This document shows, piece by piece, positions 1 through 9,388 of a stretch of 64,000 nucleotides of DNA. The stretch's first letter is position 1. Every line of letters begins with the position of its first letter. The notes under the pieces are model-generated. The model made no database searches, was not told the origin of the DNA, and saw only the letters and a program-made list of their open reading frames with translations. The position numbers were made by a program, and so were the translations under genes. Location of the stretch: NCBI RefSeq assembly GCF_003201875.1, contig NZ_QJKD01000002.1, positions 434,001-498,000 on the forward strand, given 5' to 3'. Source of the stretch: Hungatella effluvii. GTDB lineage: Bacteria; Bacillota; Clostridia; Lachnospirales; Lachnospiraceae.

Positions 1-83
1 TTTGTGAGTACCTAAGATCTAATGAAAAGCTGTGGAACCTGTATCATGCAGGCTCGGGCGGCGATATTAAGGAGGGAAGTAAC

Positions 84-554
84 GTGCCACGTAAAGGACA
101 TACTCAGAAGAGAGACGTATTAGCAGACCCGCTTTACAATAACAAGGTTGTTACCAAGTTAATCAACAACATCATGTTAGATGGTAAAAAGGGCGTTGCT
201 CAGAAGATTGTATACGGCGCATTCGGCCGAGTAGAAGAAAAGATGGGCAAACCGGCTGTCGAAGTATTCGAAGAAGCGATGAACAACATCATGCCTGTAC
301 TGGAAGTAAAGGCAAAACGTATCGGTGGTGCTACCTATCAGGTGCCGATCGAAGTTAAGGCTGAGAGAAGACAGGCATTAGCACTCAGATGGATCACTCT
401 GTACTCCCGTAAGAGAGGCGAGAAGACCCAGGAAGAAAGACTTGCTAATGAGATTATGGATGCTGCCAACAACACTGGTGCTTCTGTAAAGAAGAAAGAA
501 GACATGCACAAGATGGCAGAGGCAAACAAGGCATTTGCTCATTACAGATTCTAA
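84..554 (+). CDS. rpsG: 30S ribosomal protein S7
   Basis: Ribosomal protein S7 (156 residues, the usual length) nucleates assembly of the 3' domain of 16S rRNA in the small subunit and contacts the E site. The N-terminus [12 protein letters not shown] and the C-terminal [25 protein letters not shown] end are typical of the bacterial family. It starts at GTG with AAGGAGG about seven bases upstream. The 83 bases before it are a spacer in which I see no gene; rpsL should lie just outside the window. fusA follows after 15 bases, so this is the str operon. Confidence 0.98.
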   Translation: MPRKGHTQKRDVLADPLYNNKVVTKLINNIMLDGKKGVAQKIVYGAFGRVEEKMGKPAVEVFEEAMNNIMPVLEVKAKRIGGATYQVPIEVKAERRQALALRWITLYSRKRGEKTQEERLANEIMDAANNTGASVKKKEDMHKMAEANKAFAHYRF

Positions 555-569
555 TAGGAGGAAAAAGCT

Positions 570-2690
570 TTGGCTGGAAGAGAATATCCATTGGAAAGAA
601 CCAGAAATATTGGTATTATGGCCCATATCGATGCTGGTAAAACAACATTGACAGAGCGTATCCTCTATTATACTGGTGTAAACTATAAAATCGGTGATAC
701 TCATGAAGGTACTGCTACCATGGACTGGATGGAGCAGGAGCAGGAAAGAGGAATCACAATCACTTCAGCTGCTACAACCTGCCACTGGACCCAGCAGGAA
801 CACTGCAAGGTAAAGCCGGGTGCCCAGGAACACCGTATCAATATTATTGATACTCCAGGCCACGTTGACTTTACAGTAGAGGTTGAGCGTTCCCTTCGTG
901 TACTGGACGGCGCCGTAGGCGTGTTCTGTGCAAAGGGTGGAGTTGAGCCGCAGTCTGAGAACGTATGGCGTCAGGCGGATACCTACAATGTACCACGTAT
1001 GGCATTCATTAACAAGATGGATATCATGGGTGCGAACTTCTATGGTGCCGTTGATCAGATCAGAACCAGACTTGGCAAAAACGCAATCTGTCTTCAGCTG
1101 CCAATCGGCGCAGAAGATGAATTTAAAGGTATTATCGATCTGTTCGAGATGCAGGCTTATATCTACAATGACGAGAAGGGTGAGGATATTTCCATCGTTG
1201 AGATCCCTGAGGATATGCAAGTCGATGCCGAGCTTTACCACACCGAATTAGTAGAGAAAATCTGCGAACTTGATGATGATCTGATGATGCAGTATTTAGA
1301 GGGAGAAGAGCCTTCTGTAGAGGAACTGAAGAAAGCACTGAGAAAAGCGACATGTGAATGTACTGCGATTCCGGTATGCTGCGGTACCGCTTACAGAAAC
1401 AAAGGCGTTCAGAAACTTCTTGATGCAGTTGTAGAATATATGCCTTCACCGATCGATATCCCATCTATTAAAGGTGTCGATATGGATGGCAACGAAGTCG
1501 AGAGACATTCCTCCGACGACGAGCCGTTCTCAGCGCTGGCATTTAAGATTATGACAGACCCATTCGTGGGTAAGTTAGCATTCTTCCGTGTATACTCCGG
1601 AAGTATGAACTCCGGTTCTTACGTTCTCAATGCTACAAAAGGCAAAAAAGAGCGTGTTGGACGTATCCTTCAGATGCATGCCAACAAGAGACAGGAGTTA
1701 GATAAGGTTTATGCAGGAGATATTGCTGCTGCTGTAGGTTTCAAGACCACAACAACTGGCGATACTATCTGTGACGACCAGCATCCGGTAATCCTGGAAT
1801 CCATGGAGTTCCCGGAGCCTGTTATCGATATCGCGATCGAGCCGAAGACCAAAGCTGGTCAGGGCAAGATGGGCGAGGCGCTTGCAAAGCTTGCAGAAGA
1901 AGATCCGACCTTCAGAGCGAAGACAAACCAGGAGACCGGTCAGGTTATTATTTCCGGTATGGGCGAGCTTCATCTGGAGATCATCGTAGACCGTCTGCTG
2001 CGTGAGTTCAACGTAGAAGCCAACGTAGGTGCTCCTCAGGTTGCTTACAAGGAGACATTTACTAAGGCTGTTGACGTAGACAGCAAGTATGCGAAGCAGT
2101 CCGGTGGACGTGGACAGTACGGACACTGTAAGGTTCACTTTGAGCCTATGGATGCCAACGCAGAAGAACTGTTTAAGTTTGACTCCTCCGTTGTCGGCGG
2201 TGCTATTCCGAAGGAATATATCCCGGCAGTCGGTGAAGGTATTGAGGAAGCTTCCAAGTGTGGTATTCTTGGCGGATTCCCTGTACTGGGTGTTCATGCG
2301 ACCGTATATGACGGTTCCTACCATGAGGTAGACTCCAGTGAAATGGCATTCCACATCGCCGGTTCCATGGCGTTCAAGGATGCGATGCACAAAGCCGGAG
2401 CTATCTTACTTGAGCCGATCATGAAGGTTGAAGTAACCATGCCGGAAGACTACATGGGTGATGTTATCGGTGATATCAACTCCCGTCGTGGCCGTATCGA
2501 AGGTATGGACGATTTAGGCGGCGGTAAGATTGTTCGCGCATTCGTTCCGCTGGCAGAGATGTTTGGATACTCCACAGATTTACGTTCCAAAACACAGGGA
2601 CGTGGTAACTACTCTATGTTCTTCGAGAAATACGAGCCAGTTCCAAAATCTGTACAGGAGAAGGTACTTGCTGAGAAGAACGGTAAATAA
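570..2690 (+). CDS. fusA: Elongation factor G
   Basis: EF-G (706 residues) is the GTPase that drives translocation of tRNA and mRNA and helps recycle ribosomes. The G motifs are visible near the N-terminus: AHIDAGKTT (about residues 18-26), DTPGH and NKMD. The later domains run to the conserved tail with [21 protein letters not shown] short insertion in the G domain before the DTPGH motif is, as far as I recall, common in Lachnospiraceae. The start is TTG, preceded by AGGAGGAAAAAGC. It is co-transcribed with rpsG and separated from tuf by 188 bases that hold a hairpin and a new promoter. Confidence 0.98.
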   Translation: MAGREYPLERTRNIGIMAHIDAGKTTLTERILYYTGVNYKIGDTHEGTATMDWMEQEQERGITITSAATTCHWTQQEHCKVKPGAQEHRINIIDTPGHVDFTVEVERSLRVLDGAVGVFCAKGGVEPQSENVWRQADTYNVPRMAFINKMDIMGANFYGAVDQIRTRLGKNAICLQLPIGAEDEFKGIIDLFEMQAYIYNDEKGEDISIVEIPEDMQVDAELYHTELVEKICELDDDLMMQYLEGEEPSVEELKKALRKATCECTAIPVCCGTAYRNKGVQKLLDAVVEYMPSPIDIPSIKGVDMDGNEVERHSSDDEPFSALAFKIMTDPFVGKLAFFRVYSGSMNSGSYVLNATKGKKERVGRILQMHANKRQELDKVYAGDIAAAVGFKTTTTGDTICDDQHPVILESMEFPEPVIDIAIEPKTKAGQGKMGEALAKLAEEDPTFRAKTNQETGQVIISGMGELHLEIIVDRLLREFNVEANVGAPQVAYKETFTKAVDVDSKYAKQSGGRGQYGHCKVHFEPMDANAEELFKFDSSVVGGAIPKEYIPAVGEGIEEASKCGILGGFPVLGVHATVYDGSYHEVDSSEMAFHIAGSMAFKDAMHKAGAILLEPIMKVEVTMPEDYMGDVIGDINSRRGRIEGMDDLGGGKIVRAFVPLAEMFGYSTDLRSKTQGRGNYSMFFEKYEPVPKSVQEKVLAEKNGK

Positions 2691-2740
2691 TCCGTCGCTC
2701 CCAAAAGGGACTTTGGCAGACCAGAAAATCCGGGTACTAA

Positions 2741-2777
2741 ATGGACTCCGAGCGGCCTAAAACCGCCCGGAATCCAT
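2741..2777 (+). promoter_or_regulatory. Hairpin in fusA-tuf spacer
   Basis: An imperfect inverted repeat pairs 2741-2755 with 2763-2777 (13 of 15 pairs) around a 7-base loop. No U-run follows, so it is not a classical terminator. It sits directly before the tuf promoter and may stabilise the fusA 3' end or reduce read-through. Confidence 0.5.
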
Positions 2778-2786
2778 CAAATAGGC

Positions 2787-2815
2787 TTGAAAATAGTGCA
2801 TAAATAGCATATAAT
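2787..2815 (+). promoter_or_regulatory. tuf promoter
   Basis: TTGAAA (2787-2792), a 17-base spacer and TATAAT (2810-2815) match a sigma-A promoter. It would give tuf its own transcript in addition to read-through from the str operon, with a leader of about 55 bases. Confidence 0.8.
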
Positions 2816-2878
2816 AAAAGACAGCCTAACATAAAAATTAAAGCTCAAAAGAGCACAAATTAAGGAGGACGTTATAAA

Positions 2879-4072
2879 ATGGGCAAAGCTAAATTTGAAA
2901 GAAACAAACCACATTGTAACATCGGTACTATTGGCCACGTTGACCATGGTAAAACAACTTTAACAGCTGCTATCACAAAGACTCTTCATGAAAGATTAGG
3001 TACCGGTGAGTCCGTAGCTTTCGAGAATATCGATAAGGCTCCGGAAGAGAGAGAGCGTGGTATCACTATTTCTACTTCTCACGTTGAGTATGAGACAGAG
3101 AAGAGACATTATGCTCACGTTGACTGCCCAGGCCATGCTGACTATGTAAAGAACATGATCACTGGTGCTGCTCAGATGGACGGCGCTATCCTTGTTGTTG
3201 CTGCTACTGATGGTGTTATGGCTCAGACAAGAGAGCACATCCTGCTTTCTCGTCAGGTAGGCGTTCCTTACATCGTAGTATTCATGAACAAGTGCGATAT
3301 GGTTGACGATGAAGAATTACTTGAATTAGTAGACATGGAAATTCGTGAACTGTTAAATGAATATGAATTCCCGGGCGATGATACACCAATCATCCAGGGT
3401 TCCGCTTTAAAGGCTCTTGAGGATCCGTCCAGCGAGTGGGGCGACAAGGTTCTTGAATTAATGAAGGCTGTTGACGAGTGGGTTCCAGATCCAGTTCGTG
3501 AAACAGACAAGCCTTTCTTAATGCCAGTAGAGGACGTTTTCTCCATCACAGGCCGTGGTACTGTTGCTACAGGTAGAGTAGAGCGTGGTACATTACACGT
3601 ATCTGACGAAGTTGAAATCGTTGGTATCCATGAAGAGACCCGTAAGGTAGTTGTTACAGGTATCGAGATGTTCCGTAAGCTGTTAGACGAGGCTCAGGCT
3701 GGTGATAACATCGGTGCATTACTTCGTGGTGTTCAGAGAACTGAAATCGAAAGAGGACAGTGTCTTGTTAAACCAGGTTCTGTAAAGTGCCACAAGAAAT
3801 TTACAGCTCAGGTTTACGTTTTAACAAAAGATGAAGGTGGACGTCATACTCCTTTCTTCAACAACTACAGACCTCAGTTCTACTTCAGAACAACTGACGT
3901 AACTGGTGTATGTGATCTTCCAGAAGGCGTAGAAATGTGTATGCCTGGCGATAACGTAGAGATGACCGTAGAGCTGATTCATCCAGTAGCTATGGAGCAG
4001 GGTCTTCGTTTCGCTATCCGTGAAGGCGGCAGAACCGTTGGATCAGGAAAAGTTGCTACAATCATTGAATAA
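2879..4072 (+). CDS. tuf: Elongation factor Tu
   Basis: EF-Tu (397 residues) is the GTPase that delivers aminoacyl-tRNA to the ribosome. GHVDHGKTT (about residues 19-27), DCPGH and NKCD form the G domain; domains 2 and 3 follow, with the usual tail [26 protein letters not shown] lies just before the ATG. It is the last gene of the str cluster and is followed by a strong terminator. Only one copy is in the window. Confidence 0.99.
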   Translation: MGKAKFERNKPHCNIGTIGHVDHGKTTLTAAITKTLHERLGTGESVAFENIDKAPEERERGITISTSHVEYETEKRHYAHVDCPGHADYVKNMITGAAQMDGAILVVAATDGVMAQTREHILLSRQVGVPYIVVFMNKCDMVDDEELLELVDMEIRELLNEYEFPGDDTPIIQGSALKALEDPSSEWGDKVLELMKAVDEWVPDPVRETDKPFLMPVEDVFSITGRGTVATGRVERGTLHVSDEVEIVGIHEETRKVVVTGIEMFRKLLDEAQAGDNIGALLRGVQRTEIERGQCLVKPGSVKCHKKFTAQVYVLTKDEGGRHTPFFNNYRPQFYFRTTDVTGVCDLPEGVEMCMPGDNVEMTVELIHPVAMEQGLRFAIREGGRTVGSGKVATIIE

Positions 4073-4080
4073 TCATGCGT

Positions 4081-4326
4081 AAGCAATGAGCAGTGCAAAT
4101 AATGCGCAAGCATTGAGCAGTGCAAAAATAAATGTGAAAGTGCCCAGAGGAGAGCTAGCTCTTCGCTGGGCACTTTTGCATTTATTTTTATAGGGCGAAA
4201 GCCCGGAGCTTCTTGTCCGCCGAATTTGCGGACAAGAAGATGCACTGCGGAGTAGCGGGAGGCCAAGGGAGAGCTAGCTCTTCGCTGGGCACTTTTGCAT
4301 TTATTTTTATAGGGCGAAAGCCCGGA
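4081..4326 (+). repeat. Modular hairpin element, copy 1, with partial duplication
   Basis: Downstream of tuf the sequence reads, in order: two copies of a GAGCAGTGCA motif (about 4088 and 4114), a long terminator hairpin (4124-4189), TAGGGCGAAAGCCC (4191-4204), a second hairpin with CTTCTTGTCCG arms, and TGCACTGCGG (4241-4250), whose TGCACTGC pairs with the first GCAGTGCA. The stretch 4149-4207 is then repeated perfectly at 4268-4326 (59 bases, offset 119) without its left terminator arm. The same order of parts with different arm sequences follows rplQ at 47641. I do not recognise the family. Confidence 0.65.
4124..4189 (+). terminator. tuf terminator
   Basis: AAGTGCCCAG (4138-4147) pairs with CTGGGCACTT (4166-4175). 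An AT-rich outer stem, AAAAATAAATG (4124-4134) with CATTTATTTTT (4179-4189), extends it, and the loop holds the palindrome AGAGCTAGCTCT. The 3' arm ends in a U-rich run, as expected for an intrinsic terminator. Confidence 0.85.
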
Positions 4327-4340
4327 ACAGGAGAAATACC

Positions 4341-5147
4341 ATGAAAATATTCATCAGCGCAGACATCGAAGGCTGCGCCGGACTAAGTTTCACCGATGAG
4401 ACTCATAAAAACGAGTCTGTTTACCAGAGGTATGCAGAGGAGATGACAAACGAAGTCGTCGCAGTCTGCGAGGCGGCTCATGCCGCCGGAGCGGCCGCCA
4501 TTGTCGTAAAGGATGGCCATGGTGACGCCTCCAATATCAACCCTCTTGCGATGCCGGAATACGTAACGCTGATCCGGGGGAAGAGCGGACATCCGTATAA
4601 TATGATGTTCGGCCTTGACGAAACCTTTGACGGAGTATTTTTTCTTGGGTACCATGCGGCCGCCGGCAATCCGGAGTTTGCCATCAGCCACACCTCTACA
4701 GGAAACAGCCAGTACATTCGCCTCAATGGCCGCTATATGAGCGAGTTTATGCTCAATACCTACACGGCTTCCTCCCTCGGAATACCAGTTCTTTTTCTCT
4801 CTGGAGACGAAGCCGTGTGCCGGGATGCCAGAGAACTGGCGCCGCATATTTCGACTGCCGAGATCAAGCGCGGTGTAGGCGGTGCCACCTTCTGCATTCC
4901 GCAGAAGCTCGCAATAAAACGTCTCTGTGAAGCTGCCAAAATCGCTGTAGAAAACCGGAGAAAATCACTAATCCCTATAGTGGATTTACCGGAAGATTTT
5001 ATTTACGAAGTGACCTACAAGGACTGGAAGAAGGCGTATCAGATGTCTTTCTATCCAGGTATGGAGCAGGTGGACCGTTTTACAAACCGTCTCAAAGCCA
5101 AATGCTGGATGGAGGTTATTACTGCCCACAGTTTTGTCGTTTATTAG
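4341..5147 (+). CDS. M55 family D-aminopeptidase (DppA-like)
   Basis: This 268-residue protein resembles DppA, the zinc-dependent D-aminopeptidase of peptidase family M55, which removes N-terminal D-alanine from short peptides such as those from peptidoglycan turnover. The metal-binding SADIEG (Asp8, Glu10) opens the protein, KDGHGD follows near residue 58, and GYHAAAG and SGDEAVCRDA come later. The length fits the family (about 270). The ATG at 4341 has CAGGAG upstream. No separate promoter is obvious; the second, incomplete copy of the intergenic repeat ends 14 bases before the start. It probably scavenges D-amino-acid peptides in the cytoplasm. Confidence 0.88.
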   Translation: MKIFISADIEGCAGLSFTDETHKNESVYQRYAEEMTNEVVAVCEAAHAAGAAAIVVKDGHGDASNINPLAMPEYVTLIRGKSGHPYNMMFGLDETFDGVFFLGYHAAAGNPEFAISHTSTGNSQYIRLNGRYMSEFMLNTYTASSLGIPVLFLSGDEAVCRDARELAPHISTAEIKRGVGGATFCIPQKLAIKRLCEAAKIAVENRRKSLIPIVDLPEDFIYEVTYKDWKKAYQMSFYPGMEQVDRFTNRLKAKCWMEVITAHSFVVY

Positions 5148-5148
5148 C

Positions 5149-5235
5149 CATAATATCCACAAAGCGGCGTTTGATGGAGGTGCTCGTGGAGTTCCAGATG
5201 GTACCAATATTGTAAGTAAATTTAGAATTCCGTAA
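5149..5235 (+). pseudogene. Possible coding remnant
   Basis: Just after dppA, in another frame, an open stretch encodes HNIHKAAFDGGARGVPDGTN followed by about eight more residues and a TAA at 5233. The composition looks protein-like, but there is no start codon or ribosome binding site. I do not recognise it. It may be the tail of a lost gene, or chance. Confidence 0.2.
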
Positions 5236-5246
5236 TAAAAACTTTA

Positions 5247-5275
5247 TTGCAAATGGTATTGCAATTAGGTATCAT
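5247..5275 (+). promoter_or_regulatory. Promoter for secreted glycosidase
   Basis: TTGCAA (5247-5252), a 17-base spacer and TATCAT (5270-5275) lie about 40 bases before the start of the secreted glycosidase-like gene. Confidence 0.6.
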
Positions 5276-5316
5276 GGTAGAGTACATAAAGTTAGACAGC
5301 ACGGAGGGAAACAGGA

Positions 5317-7017
5317 ATGGATAGTAAGATGATAAGAAGAGGAGCGGCAGGCATTCTGGCTACAGTGTTGTTGTGCTTTACCGGTGTGTTTGCTTCATTC
5401 GCCAGCGTGGACACTGAGACTTCTGAAAACGCTGAGACACAGGGACCCAAGGTGGAATCATCGATCACCTCCTGCCTGATCAATCCGGATAAGAAAAGTG
5501 TGACGGTCAAGGTCACCAGCAGCGGAGATATGACCGGTACGGATGGAGTTCTCTATTTGGTGGAACAGAAGCCGTATCAGAAGAATCTGGAAGGACGCCT
5601 TGATTACGCGGGGGCCGCTTCATTTGGAACGGAGGTAACGTATCAGTTCCCGTTGAATGAAGGCACTGCGGAGGACCGGTTATACAGCAGATTTGTGGTA
5701 GCGGTCTGGGATGGGACGAAATACATCGAGGTCAGCGACCCGCACTATATCACAAATCCGGAGGCGGTAGCCCCGAACACAGCGGCGTTTAATGATCCTT
5801 TGACAAAAAAAGGGCTTAATATTGAGCTGAACATGCTGGCAGACGCATTTGATCTGGGTGTCAAGCATGTGGGAACGAATATTGCATTTCATCAGATTTT
5901 AGGTCAGGGTATTGACTATCAGTATGATGGTAAGATGTATCATTTTGACAAGCGGGTCATTGAAGATTACGATAGAACCATCAGTGCGCTTTCCGGCAAA
6001 GGTATGACGGTTACGGCTATCATCCTGAATGGATGGAATGATGCAACGCCGGATCTGATCTATCCTGGTACGAAGAAGTCTTCAAAAGCATTCTATTATT
6101 TATTTAACGCAGCAACAGAAGCCGGTTTTGAGCAGACCAAGGCTATTGCTTCATTCCTTGCAGAGCGGTACAACGGTTCGAATCCGAATCAGGGTAAGAT
6201 ATCCAACTGGATTATCGGTAATGAGATTAATAACCAGCAGTGGAATTACACCGGGGCCTGGGATCTAAACAGCTATGTTCAGGCGTATCAGGATGCATTC
6301 CGCGTGTTCTATACGGCAATCAAGAGCACCAGTGCAAATGACAGGGTCTATTTTTCCCTCGATTATAACTGGAATGCGGAGATCGACAACAAGTTAAAAT
6401 ACGGCGGAAAAAATATTGTGGATACATTTAATTCTATCGCCAACACGCAGGGACAGATGGATTGGGGATTATCTTACCATCCGTATCCGGCGCCTATGAC
6501 GGAACCGGAATTCTGGGATGATGCGCAGACCGGATGGATTACCAATGACTTTAACTCCCCTGTCATCAACTTTGCGAATTTAAGTGTTCTTACAGACTAC
6601 ATGGCACAGGCTGCATTCCGTTCACCGACTGGAGATGTCCGCCATATTATCCTTACAGAAGAAGGATTTACGGCGAAGAGCCCGACAAGAGGAGACATTC
6701 CTCAGATTCAGGCGGCGGCATTTGCCTATTCCTATTACCTGGTAGATAGTAATCCATATATCGACGCCTATATCTTAAGCCGTCAGGTGGACGCGCCGTT
6801 GGAGGTGCGCAGCGGATTGGCATTTGGTCTGTGGGAGTGTGATATGAATCAGGGTGATACCATTGTGGCCACGAAGCGCCGTAAGATCTGGCAGGTGTTC
6901 CGTGACATTGATAAGAAGAAGTATACGCTGGAAGCTACGGAATTTGCAAAGCCGATTATCGGTGTCAACAAGTGGTCTGATCTTATTCCGAATTTCAGAT
7001 GGCGTTCCATGGAGTAG
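5317..7017 (+). CDS. Secreted DUF5722-type glycoside hydrolase
   Basis: A 566-residue secreted protein with an N-terminal signal peptide (MIRRGAAGILATVLLCF, then ASFAS). Residues about 45-145 look like a beta-sandwich, and the rest like a TIM-barrel hydrolase of the DUF5722 type. WIIGNEINNQ (Glu303) and ILTEEGF (Glu448/449) are placed like the acid/base and nucleophile glutamates of clan GH-A enzymes, and WGLSYHPYP supports a sugar-binding cleft. Its substrate cannot be read from the sequence. It has its own promoter and a strong terminator. The assignment to DUF5722 is from memory of the family. Confidence 0.7.
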   Translation: MDSKMIRRGAAGILATVLLCFTGVFASFASVDTETSENAETQGPKVESSITSCLINPDKKSVTVKVTSSGDMTGTDGVLYLVEQKPYQKNLEGRLDYAGAASFGTEVTYQFPLNEGTAEDRLYSRFVVAVWDGTKYIEVSDPHYITNPEAVAPNTAAFNDPLTKKGLNIELNMLADAFDLGVKHVGTNIAFHQILGQGIDYQYDGKMYHFDKRVIEDYDRTISALSGKGMTVTAIILNGWNDATPDLIYPGTKKSSKAFYYLFNAATEAGFEQTKAIASFLAERYNGSNPNQGKISNWIIGNEINNQQWNYTGAWDLNSYVQAYQDAFRVFYTAIKSTSANDRVYFSLDYNWNAEIDNKLKYGGKNIVDTFNSIANTQGQMDWGLSYHPYPAPMTEPEFWDDAQTGWITNDFNSPVINFANLSVLTDYMAQAAFRSPTGDVRHIILTEEGFTAKSPTRGDIPQIQAAAFAYSYYLVDSNPYIDAYILSRQVDAPLEVRSGLAFGLWECDMNQGDTIVATKRRKIWQVFRDIDKKKYTLEATEFAKPIIGVNKWSDLIPNFRWRSME

Positions 7018-7055
7018 AAGAGACGAAAGTGAACGAATAAGAGGTGGAAGTGATA

Positions 7056-7088
7056 CCCGGGAAGATTTGTGCTTCCCGGGTTATTTTT
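7056..7088 (+). terminator. Terminator after glycosidase gene
   Basis: CCCGGGAAG (7056-7064) pairs perfectly with CTTCCCGGG (7072-7080), followed by TTATTTTT. It separates the glycosidase gene from the acetyltransferase gene. Confidence 0.92.
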
Positions 7089-7109
7089 ATGGCAAGACAG
7101 GAGTAGATT

Positions 7110-7724
7110 ATGCAGAATCAATCAGAACAGGGGGAATCAACCCTAAGAAATTGTATACAGAGAAACCAAAATCAACAGAGTCGGGAGATTAATCGGGAAA
7201 CGCTGCCAAAGGGGGTAAACCAGGCAGAAATAATTTTGCAGGAAGTACGAAGCGATGAGTTGATCGATCGCCTGACAGAAGTATGGAGGCGCTCCGTCAA
7301 GATGACCCATCTTTTCCTGTCTGATCAGGAAATCGGGGAAATAGAGAAGTATGTCCGGGCCGCGCTTCTTGAAGTTCCCACTCTGGTGATTGCTATAAAT
7401 GCAGAGCGGGAACCCATTGCCTTCATGGGTACAGCGGGAGAGCGTCTGGAGATGCTTTTCCTTGAACCGGAATTGCGTGGATCTGGTTTGGGCAGGCGGC
7501 TTCTTACCTATGGTATAGAGGAGCTGGGGATACGTGAATTGTGTGTAAATGAGCAGAATCCGCTGGCGAAAGGGTTTTATGAGCACATGGGATTTGAACG
7601 TTTCAAACGGACGGAGCTGGACGAGCAGGGAAATCCATATCCGCTGTTATACATGCGTCTGACGGAAAAGACGGCAGGCGAATCAGGCAATGAGGCAATC
7701 GATTGTCCGAAGAATGAGGAGTAA
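7110..7724 (+). CDS. GNAT family N-acetyltransferase
   Basis: A 204-residue protein whose residues about 40-185 form a GNAT acetyltransferase domain that would transfer an acetyl group from acetyl-CoA to an unknown amine. The acetyl-CoA loop is RGSGLGRRLL, and NPLAKGFYEHMGFERF is the usual C-terminal motif. The pattern is closest to the YjaB-like group. The first 35 residues are polar and rich in Gln and Asn, and may be an artefact of choosing the first ATG, although AGGAG at 7099-7103 supports it. It stands alone between two terminators. Confidence 0.8.
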   Translation: MQNQSEQGESTLRNCIQRNQNQQSREINRETLPKGVNQAEIILQEVRSDELIDRLTEVWRRSVKMTHLFLSDQEIGEIEKYVRAALLEVPTLVIAINAEREPIAFMGTAGERLEMLFLEPELRGSGLGRRLLTYGIEELGIRELCVNEQNPLAKGFYEHMGFERFKRTELDEQGNPYPLLYMRLTEKTAGESGNEAIDCPKNEE

Positions 7725-7840
7725 GTTCGATAAAAACATGTAGTTTATAAATGGGCTTTTTGAAAGCCTCTTCAAATACATTATAAAATATAGTAGGAAA
7801 AAGCATAAAAGCAACATAAAATCCAACCTACCCCAACATA

Positions 7841-7881
7841 AAAGGACGCCTCCCGTCAAATACCTGACAGGAACGTCCTTT
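7841..7881. terminator. Bidirectional terminator
   Basis: AAAGGACG (7841-7848) pairs with CGTCCTTT (7874-7881), with further pairing of CCCGTCA and CTGACAGG inside. It lies between the converging acetyltransferase and protease genes, and T-rich sequence follows on both strands. Confidence 0.8.
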
Positions 7882-7962
7882 CTATAATTGATCTTAAAAT
7901 CCAAATTTCCTCCCTGAATACTGAGATCCAACATCTCCCATCACTGACTACCCACCTTAATA

Positions 7963-9300
7963 TTACTGGTAACTCAGTGCTGCGTACGCATCCAGCATTC
8001 CCCCGCTCACCATTTTCCCGCTTAACTGGTCCATCTTTCGGCTGGAATTCAGCAGAATATTTTTCACGTCAGACAGTGAGATCTCGGGACGGTAGGAGTA
8101 GAGCATGGCGGCGACTCCGGTTACCATGGGGGCGGCCATGGAAGTGCCGCTCATAAAACCGTAATTATTGCCCGGCAATGTGCTGACAATATAGGTTCCG
8201 GGGGCCGCGATATCCACGCTGGCGGTTCCGTAGTTGGAGTCACGGCTCAAGCTTCCGTCGAATAACAAGTTGGCAACAGAGATTACATTGTCAAATGGGA
8301 ACGATGCGGGATAGACCGGGTAAATGTCGGTGTCATATCCCTTTCCGGCGATGCCGCCGTTGCCGCAGGCCACGATGAACAGCATCTTCGAATTCTGCAT
8401 GGTCTGGGCCAGCGCCTCGTTATAGGCGGAGGTTCCCATGCTTAAGTTACAGATGGTGGCGCCGTTGGCTTCCGCGTAGCGGATCGCCTGGATGACAGAG
8501 TCGGGCGATCCGGTTCCGTCACTGCCGCCTAATGCCTTTAAGGACATAATCTTTACGTAATTGTTATCGGTGATGCCGGCGATTCCGTAGGAACCGCGGA
8601 CCGCGGCGATGGTGCCTGCGGCGTGGGTGCCGTGGCTGTCTTCTTCGCCTACAAAGATCTGGCTGTTGCCGGAATAGAAGTTCCAGCCGTGAACATCGTC
8701 TACGTAACCGTTTCCGTCGTTGTCAATTCCATCACCGGGAATTTCTCCGGGATTCGTCCACATGGCGCCCGAAAACTCCTGATGGTTATAGTCGACGCCT
8801 GTGTCGATGATGGCTACGACCACGGACCGCTTATTTTCGGACTGGTCATAGAGATCCCAGGCCGGCCGGATATTGATATCGACACCCGTTACCGCGTCGG
8901 TAACCGTGGACTCGAAGTCGCCGGGACCAAGGCCCGGAAGGCCGAAACCGCCTTTGCCGCCGGAATAGATATTGTCAGCGGCCTGAAACTTTGCTTTTAT
9001 CTCGACGAGCTGAAATTCCCCGTCATTCTTTAATCCCCATTGATAGGTGGCAAACTGGTCAGCCGGGGATAAATTGACAAGGCCTGGCCCCAATGCGAAG
9101 GTCTGCAGGGACTGGCCGCTCTGGCTGACGGACAGCATGTCTCCCTGTGCCGCCTTCCAGGAGGCCGTTCTATTACTTCCCGAATCGGAAATGGATCCGG
9201 AATCGGAATCGGAAGTGGATGCAAAAGTCCATGGGATCACTGCAGACGCGGCGATGGCAAGGGCTAAAGAAAGACTGACTGCGCGCGTTCTTTTCTTCAT
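7963..9300 (-). CDS. Secreted subtilisin-like serine protease (S8)
   Basis: A 445-residue S8 protease. I start it at 9300 (MKKRTRAVSLSLALAIAASA), because AAGGAG stands the right distance upstream; an earlier ATG at 9360 lacks one. A signal peptide is followed by a Ser/Asp-rich linker. The catalytic triad is clear: Asp in VAIIDTGVDYNH (about 166), His in DSHGTHAAG (about 223) and Ser in GTSMAAPMV (about 387), with Asn in ACGNGG for the oxyanion hole. NDGNGYVDDVHGWNF is typical of bacterial S8 peptidases. It probably degrades extracellular protein. A -10-like TATACT lies upstream but no good -35 was seen. Confidence 0.92.
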   Translation of the reverse strand: MKKRTRAVSLSLALAIAASAVIPWTFASTSDSDSGSISDSGSNRTASWKAAQGDMLSVSQSGQSLQTFALGPGLVNLSPADQFATYQWGLKNDGEFQLVEIKAKFQAADNIYSGGKGGFGLPGLGPGDFESTVTDAVTGVDINIRPAWDLYDQSENKRSVVVAIIDTGVDYNHQEFSGAMWTNPGEIPGDGIDNDGNGYVDDVHGWNFYSGNSQIFVGEEDSHGTHAAGTIAAVRGSYGIAGITDNNYVKIMSLKALGGSDGTGSPDSVIQAIRYAEANGATICNLSMGTSAYNEALAQTMQNSKMLFIVACGNGGIAGKGYDTDIYPVYPASFPFDNVISVANLLFDGSLSRDSNYGTASVDIAAPGTYIVSTLPGNNYGFMSGTSMAAPMVTGVAAMLYSYRPEISLSDVKNILLNSSRKMDQLSGKMVSGGMLDAYAALSYQ

Positions 9301-9388
9301 TCTGATGATTCTCCTTATGCGAGGAACATTTTTCTTTAGTATACCATAATCCCGGAGCAAAGGAGTGGAAAAATATGTGAAAATTCCC

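Noticed and set aside
765..2390. Long minus-strand open frames inside fusA
   Set aside because: Shadows of a highly conserved coding gene; no starts with ribosome binding sites.
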